Assembly: GCA_900552905.1 (NCBI GenBank)
Contig: USBR01000035.1
Span: forward strand, 1-11,062
DNA: 11,062 bases
Direction: 5' to 3'
Origin: an uncultured Succinatimonas sp.
GTDB lineage: Bacteria > Pseudomonadota > Gammaproteobacteria > Enterobacterales > Succinivibrionaceae
Shown here: positions 7,776-11,062 of the stretch, one piece after another
Layout: every line of letters starts with the position of its first letter
Numbering within the stretch: the first letter of the stretch is position 1
The notes under the pieces: model-generated
Told to the model about the DNA's origin: nothing
Database searches by the model: none
The model's input: the letters and a program-made list of their open reading frames with translations, nothing else
Position numbers and translations under genes: made by a program

Positions 7776-8469
7776 AGACACTGTGATTATCTGAGCTCTC
7801 TTTTCCATCATAAGCACAATTATAAAGACCATGTCTTATAACCGCCTCGGTATCATGGGTGACTACTAAGACGGCAATATTGAGACTTTTAGCGCACTCG
7901 ATAATGCTCTCAAAAATCTTCTCGGCATTGACGGGATCTAAAGCTGAGGTCGGCTCATCGATGAGCACTACTTGCGGACGATGGGCTAAGGCTCTAAAGA
8001 ATACCGCTCTTTGTCTTTGACCTATGGAGAGTTGATGGGGTTTAAGCTTTAAAAGCTTGTCCATATCAAAGCGCTTAAGCTGTGGCATTAATGCGTCGAT
8101 ATAGGCGTTAACTTCACTGCGCTTTAGATCACCATGAGCTAAGCGTATTTGTAGCTTTAAATTATCTTCAAAGCTTAAATACGGTAATAATCCACCTGAC
8201 TGCGGCATATAGCCTAAAACTTGCGCGCGCCTACGTGCTTTTTGTGCTTCAGAAAGTGAGCTTAAATCCTCACCTTCAAAGCAAAATTTAGTCGCTGTAA
8301 ATTGCGGGCGCAATAAGCCTATACACTCTAATAAAGTCGATTTACCTGAGCCTGACACTCCTGTGAGGGCACATACCTGCCCCTTTTCAAGGCTCAGGGC
8401 CGTGAGCGTGATGGTAAAGGCACGCTCATCGGCATAGACATAGCTTAAATTTTCAATTTCTAAAAGCAT
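7753..8469 (-). CDS. ABC transporter ATPase, TagT/LolD-like
   Basis: This is a 238-residue cytoplasmic ATPase that should energise the permease encoded next to it. All ABC motifs are intact: Walker A GVSGSGKST (~37-45), Q-loop MPQSG (Q90), signature LSIGQ (~147-151), Walker B VVLIDEP (~167-173) and the switch His in VTHD (H205). I chose the ATG at 8469, whose product begins MLLEIENLSYVY, the normal ABC beginning. The frame is open up to 8520, but that extension (MSLRLYIQ...) is unlike the family and overlaps the end of the VWA gene. The ATG is 4 nt after the VWA stop, with only a weak SD. In P. aeruginosa the equivalent ATPase next to an FtsX-like permease and an FGE-like protein is TagT. LolD and MacB-type ATPases are close relatives. 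The neighbours favour a TagT-like role over lipoprotein export, though the sequence alone does not settle this. Confidence 0.93.
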   Translation of the reverse strand: MLLEIENLSYVYADERAFTITLTALSLEKGQVCALTGVSGSGKSTLLECIGLLRPQFTATKFCFEGEDLSSLSEAQKARRRAQVLGYMPQSGGLLPYLSFEDNLKLQIRLAHGDLKRSEVNAYIDALMPQLKRFDMDKLLKLKPHQLSIGQRQRAVFFRALAHRPQVVLIDEPTSALDPVNAEKIFESIIECAKSLNIAVLVVTHDTEAVIRHGLYNCAYDGKESSDNHSVFKCMEQI

Positions 8470-8473
8470 AGAC

Positions 8474-10408
8474 TTAAGGCAGCATATCAAAAGGAATTGG
8501 ATATACAGCCTCAGACTCATCGGCCTTAGAGTTAAGCTTTAGCCAGCGTGAGGTATCGTCATTAGCTTTCTGATAGTATTGAATTTTGCTCTCTAAATCG
8601 GCAATGGTCTGATTTTGCTCATCAGCGCCCATACTTGCCCAAGTATCCTCATCAAGATCGGAAATCAAGCTCTTATACGGCAGACCATCAAGATATTCAT
8701 CTAAAAGGCCTAACTCGGATAATTTTAAAGTTGAGCTTTGTGACAGTTGATTAGGATCACGACCTAAGCTTACAGCAATGGAGCGTAACTGAGAGAACAT
8801 TGCCTCAGGCTCTAACATACCGGTATTAGCAGCTTCCAAAATTTGAGAGGTGATCTGCTTTAGATTACTCAGCTGTAACTTATTTAATAAGGTTACAGGG
8901 GTAGCGGTAATACTAGAGTGCTCAAATAAGTCTCTATCACTCATCCAGCCTTCAAAGAAGGTTGGAGCTTTGGTATTTTGAGTAGAACCTAAATAGGCTA
9001 ATTGCATGGCCTTACCTAAAAGTTCGGTATCTTTGAGCATTTGATCTTGCTCATCGTTAGCACTATTAGCAGAGCCTGCAGTTAAATCACCACTACTTGC
9101 CTGCATTACCTGAATGGTTAAAGATTGAGCTAACTCATCGACACGCTTACCAAAGGCATTTACATCACCAGCCTTTACCGGATAGTAAAGGGATTTATTG
9201 ATGACCTTATTAAAGGTTAATTCCTCATATTGAGCTTTAGCCTTGTCATGATTGTGATTGCGCTTACCTGAAGCGGTTAAGAGGTGTAAAGCATAGATAG
9301 CCGCACCATGATGCTCAGCTTCGGCACGTAATTCCTTAGCATCAAGACCTGTTGATGAATGCTTATTATTACCTTCAATGGCACCAGCATCGGTAATTAA
9401 GACGATATAACGACCGCCATAATTATTCCAATTGATCTTATCTAAGGCCTCGCTAATACCACTATAAGCATCCTCATCAAAAAGCGAGCTTGAAACTTTA
9501 GCTTGATTTAAAGTCTTAAGCTTAGCCATGAGATCCTCACGGTTATTAGCCTCACCTGGAGCTACATACATCTTTGAGGTGTATTCAAGACCCGGAACTG
9601 CTTTGACATCGGATCTAAAAGAGACGATACCAAAGTGTACGCTATCTTGTAAATTTTCCTTTTCAATTTGATCATAGATATCAGATACAGCCTTACGGGT
9701 TCTATCGATATACGGTTGCATGGAAATTGAAGAGTCGATAACAAAGACTACTGCAGCCTTAAAAGCCTTAAGCTCGGATGCTACCGGATCGCTTGACTTA
9801 TTAGTTTTAACTGTAGCTTTATCGGAAACTGAACCTATGTGTAAAAGACGGGTATAGTTACCGTCAGCGAACATAGACTCCTGTGCCTCTAATATTGGCA
9901 GGAGATAGAAATTCTTTTTCCAATCTACATAGGTGGCAGGCTCGATACTGACAACACCCGGGGCACTTTCCCCTTTTTCAGCATGCTCGAGCAATGACAA
10001 TAAGGCCTGACTTTGATCAGGACTATCGTTTTCTACAAAGTTTAATAAAGACTGATCGGTATCAAAGATCAAAGAACGCTTACGAGCGGCCGGATTTGTG
10101 AACATCAAGGCGCTTTGCATCTTCCAATCGATAACGCAATCAGTCTTTAAATAACCTTCAATCTTACCCTTAGTATCATTACCTACAGCCACGAAATCGC
10201 CATCGCGCTCATAGACATAATATTGATTGAAAGTAGGCACTAAAGGACCATCAGTATCGGTCTTATTAGCGTATAACGGGCAAGGGGCGGTAGTTAACAC
10301 GCGCTGATATAAGCTCTCCTTACCTTCCATTTTTAAAGGCTCGGCAGCATTAACCTGTGAGACAACTAGCATCACAGATGCTAAACTCAGAATTTTTTTT
10401 AACTGCAT
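8474..10408 (-). CDS. Secreted VWA-domain protein resembling the periplasmic half of T6SS kinase PpkA
   Basis: This is a 644-residue protein with a cleavable signal peptide (residues 1 to ~21, ending VNA/AEP), so it is periplasmic. Residues ~33-95 look like a bacterial SH3-like module. The segment that follows, with DWKMQ...AxMFTNPAARKRSLIF at ~94-115, resembles as I recall it the region before the VWA domain in PpkA. The VWA domain spans ~217-430. Its metal site (MIDAS) has D225-S-S227-I-S229 in VFVIDSSISMQPYIDRTR and the second Asp at D340 (LITD). The usual MIDAS Thr position has a DEDA motif (311-314) instead, as in VWA subclasses with a PED-like loop. The C-terminal ~200 residues are helical. 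In P. aeruginosa this region is fused to a cytoplasmic kinase and a membrane helix; here it stands alone. The start gives a good signal peptide, but its SD is unusually placed. The stop is 4 nt before the ABC ATPase gene. Family assignment is from remembered similarity and not from an alignment. Confidence 0.85.
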   Translation of the reverse strand: MQLKKILSLASVMLVVSQVNAAEPLKMEGKESLYQRVLTTAPCPLYANKTDTDGPLVPTFNQYYVYERDGDFVAVGNDTKGKIEGYLKTDCVIDWKMQSALMFTNPAARKRSLIFDTDQSLLNFVENDSPDQSQALLSLLEHAEKGESAPGVVSIEPATYVDWKKNFYLLPILEAQESMFADGNYTRLLHIGSVSDKATVKTNKSSDPVASELKAFKAAVVFVIDSSISMQPYIDRTRKAVSDIYDQIEKENLQDSVHFGIVSFRSDVKAVPGLEYTSKMYVAPGEANNREDLMAKLKTLNQAKVSSSLFDEDAYSGISEALDKINWNNYGGRYIVLITDAGAIEGNNKHSSTGLDAKELRAEAEHHGAAIYALHLLTASGKRNHNHDKAKAQYEELTFNKVINKSLYYPVKAGDVNAFGKRVDELAQSLTIQVMQASSGDLTAGSANSANDEQDQMLKDTELLGKAMQLAYLGSTQNTKAPTFFEGWMSDRDLFEHSSITATPVTLLNKLQLSNLKQITSQILEAANTGMLEPEAMFSQLRSIAVSLGRDPNQLSQSSTLKLSELGLLDEYLDGLPYKSLISDLDEDTWASMGADEQNQTIADLESKIQYYQKANDDTSRWLKLNSKADESEAVYPIPFDMLP

Positions 10409-10451
10409 ATTCTCAACTGCATCATCTTAAAAGATTGATGCAGTCCTCCTT
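10409..10451 (-). promoter_or_regulatory. Strong Shine-Dalgarno separated from the VWA gene start by a hairpin
   Basis: In the mRNA, AAGGAGGA (complement of 10444-10451) is followed at once by an 8-bp stem, ACTGCATC/GATGCAGT (10437-10444 with 10416-10423). Inside the stem is a short ATCT/AGAT extension. About seven nt then remain before the ATG at 10408. In linear distance the SD is ~35 nt from the ATG, too far for normal initiation. With the hairpin folded the distance is about 7-8 nt. There is no U-tract after the stem, so it is not a terminator. I see no convincing promoter in this 72-nt gap. Confidence 0.55.
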
Positions 10452-10480
10452 AAAAAATTTACACCAAATCTTAAAACTCT

Positions 10481-11062
10481 TTACTTTTGTAATTTATCTA
10501 AAGCACTCTGAGCTTCAGGATTATTTCCACTCTCTAAGACTTTTTGATACCAGTAAATTGCACTATTAGCATCTTTTAAAATGCAATTATTGCCATAAAA
10601 TACATTAGGATCAGCGTACTTAGCATATAACATGGCTAAATTAGAATTACCTTTACGACCTAAAGAAGTTATCAGGCGCTTAGCTAAATCACAACGACCG
10701 TTAACTAAAGCATCCTGAGCTAATTGCTCTAACTGCTCAGGTTTAGGGCTTGAAGCTAAGCAATTTTTAAGTAAAAGCGCATCATTAGTCTCAGTTAATT
10801 TGCAGGCATTATTAGTTTCCTCAGACTCAGTAGTAGCAGCTTCTGGTTCTGCACCCTGAGCTTGTTGCTGAGGCTCTTCTACCTTAGTTTCATCGACATT
10901 GACTTCTGGAGCAAAAGACTTCTTAGTATTAGGTTTCTCAACTACTGTTTCATTAGCCTGAGGCTCTTCTGCTACAGGCTCATTAGCCTTAGGCTCTTCT
11001 GCTATAGGCTCATTTACCTTAGGCTCTTCTGCAGCAGGCTCATTAGCCTTAGGTTCTTCTGC
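10481..11062 (-). CDS. C-terminal part of a Pro/Glu-repeat protein with a Sel1/TPR-like tail (5' end outside window)
   Basis: An open frame runs from the right edge (codons in phase from base 11062) to a TAA at 10481-10483, giving 193 residues with no visible start. The first ~40 residues are four copies of a 10-residue Pro/Glu/Ala repeat of the form AEEPKANEPx. An acidic Gln/Glu-rich linker follows up to about residue 85. The rest is helical and has four cysteines (about residues 87, 101, 124 and 160), which suggests disulfides and an oxidising compartment. The tail, with AIYWYQKVLESGNNPEAQSAL at about 168-188, looks like a Sel1/TPR-type helix pair. It sits 72 nt upstream of the PpkA-like VWA gene in the same direction, so it is probably co-transcribed. 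By context it could be the periplasmic end of a membrane-anchored Ser/Thr kinase, which this type of locus would need, but no kinase motif lies inside the window. The function is therefore not assigned. Confidence 0.8.
   Translation of the reverse strand, partial: AEEPKANEPAAEEPKVNEPIAEEPKANEPVAEEPQANETVVEKPNTKKSFAPEVNVDETKVEEPQQQAQGAEPEAATTESEETNNACKLTETNDALLLKNCLASSPKPEQLEQLAQDALVNGRCDLAKRLITSLGRKGNSNLAMLYAKYADPNVFYGNNCILKDANSAIYWYQKVLESGNNPEAQSALDKLQK
10943..11062 (-). repeat. 30-bp tandem repeat encoding a 10-residue Pro/Glu unit
   Basis: Four consecutive 30-nt units (11062-11033, 11032-11003, 11002-10973, 10972-10943) encode AEEPKANEPx-type decapeptides. The array reaches the window edge, so the full copy number is unknown. 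The last unit (Q for K, T for P) is degenerate. It lies in the stalk of the truncated upstream gene and most likely forms an extended, rigid periplasmic spacer. Confidence 0.85.

Noticed and set aside
10400..10426. Eight-codon frame MMQLRICS overlapping the VWA start
   Set aside because: It is ~20 nt from the strong SD, has no regulatory codon pattern and could easily occur by chance; kept only as a remote leader-peptide possibility.
10416..10444. Hairpin considered as an intrinsic terminator
   Set aside because: No U-run follows in the transcript and it lies directly after a strong Shine-Dalgarno, so a translational role fits better.
10357..10569. Plus-strand frame across the gap before the VWA gene
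   Set aside because: It covers the hairpin and the ends of two real minus-strand genes; no recognisable protein features.

Overview
The window comes from an AT-rich Gram-negative bacterium, most likely a gammaproteobacterium. Evidence is the outer-membrane-type lipoproteins, cleavable signal peptides and the gene families present. Family make-up and low GC would fit a Succinivibrionaceae-like gut anaerobe, but that placement is a guess. All genes lie on the minus strand and are packed with gaps of about 70 nt or less, mostly under 20 nt. They read right to left as one probable operon that ends at a clear intrinsic terminator at 72-102. Nothing on the plus strand looks real.

In transcription order the genes are: (1) the C-terminal part of a periplasmic protein with a Pro/Glu-rich repeat stalk and a Sel1/TPR-like tail, cut by the window edge; (2) a secreted von Willebrand factor A (VWA) protein that resembles the periplasmic C-terminal half of the type VI secretion (T6SS) kinase PpkA; (3) an ABC ATPase; (4) its FtsX/LolC-type permease; (5) a secreted formylglycine-generating-enzyme-like (FGE/SUMF1) protein with a coiled-coil tail; (6) a membrane-anchored VWA protein on a long TolA-like coiled-coil stalk; (7) an SrfA family membrane protein; (8) and (9) two coiled-coil lipoproteins.

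Genes 3, 4, 5 and 8 match, in kind, the TagT-TagS-TagR-TagQ set known from Pseudomonas aeruginosa, where they act upstream of the kinase PpkA in post-translational control of T6SS. Here that set is joined to SrfA, a family otherwise known from srfABC loci, and to a second VWA protein. No T6SS structural gene is visible. Every complete product except the ATPase is predicted to be in or across the inner membrane, in the periplasm, or on the outer membrane. My inference is a trans-envelope sensing or force/signal-transmitting machine powered by the TagTS-like ABC module, with a kinase and perhaps SrfB/SrfC encoded beyond the right edge.

One RNA-level oddity stands out. Before the PpkA-like VWA gene, a hairpin separates a very strong Shine-Dalgarno sequence from the start codon and, when folded, would bring the two to normal spacing.
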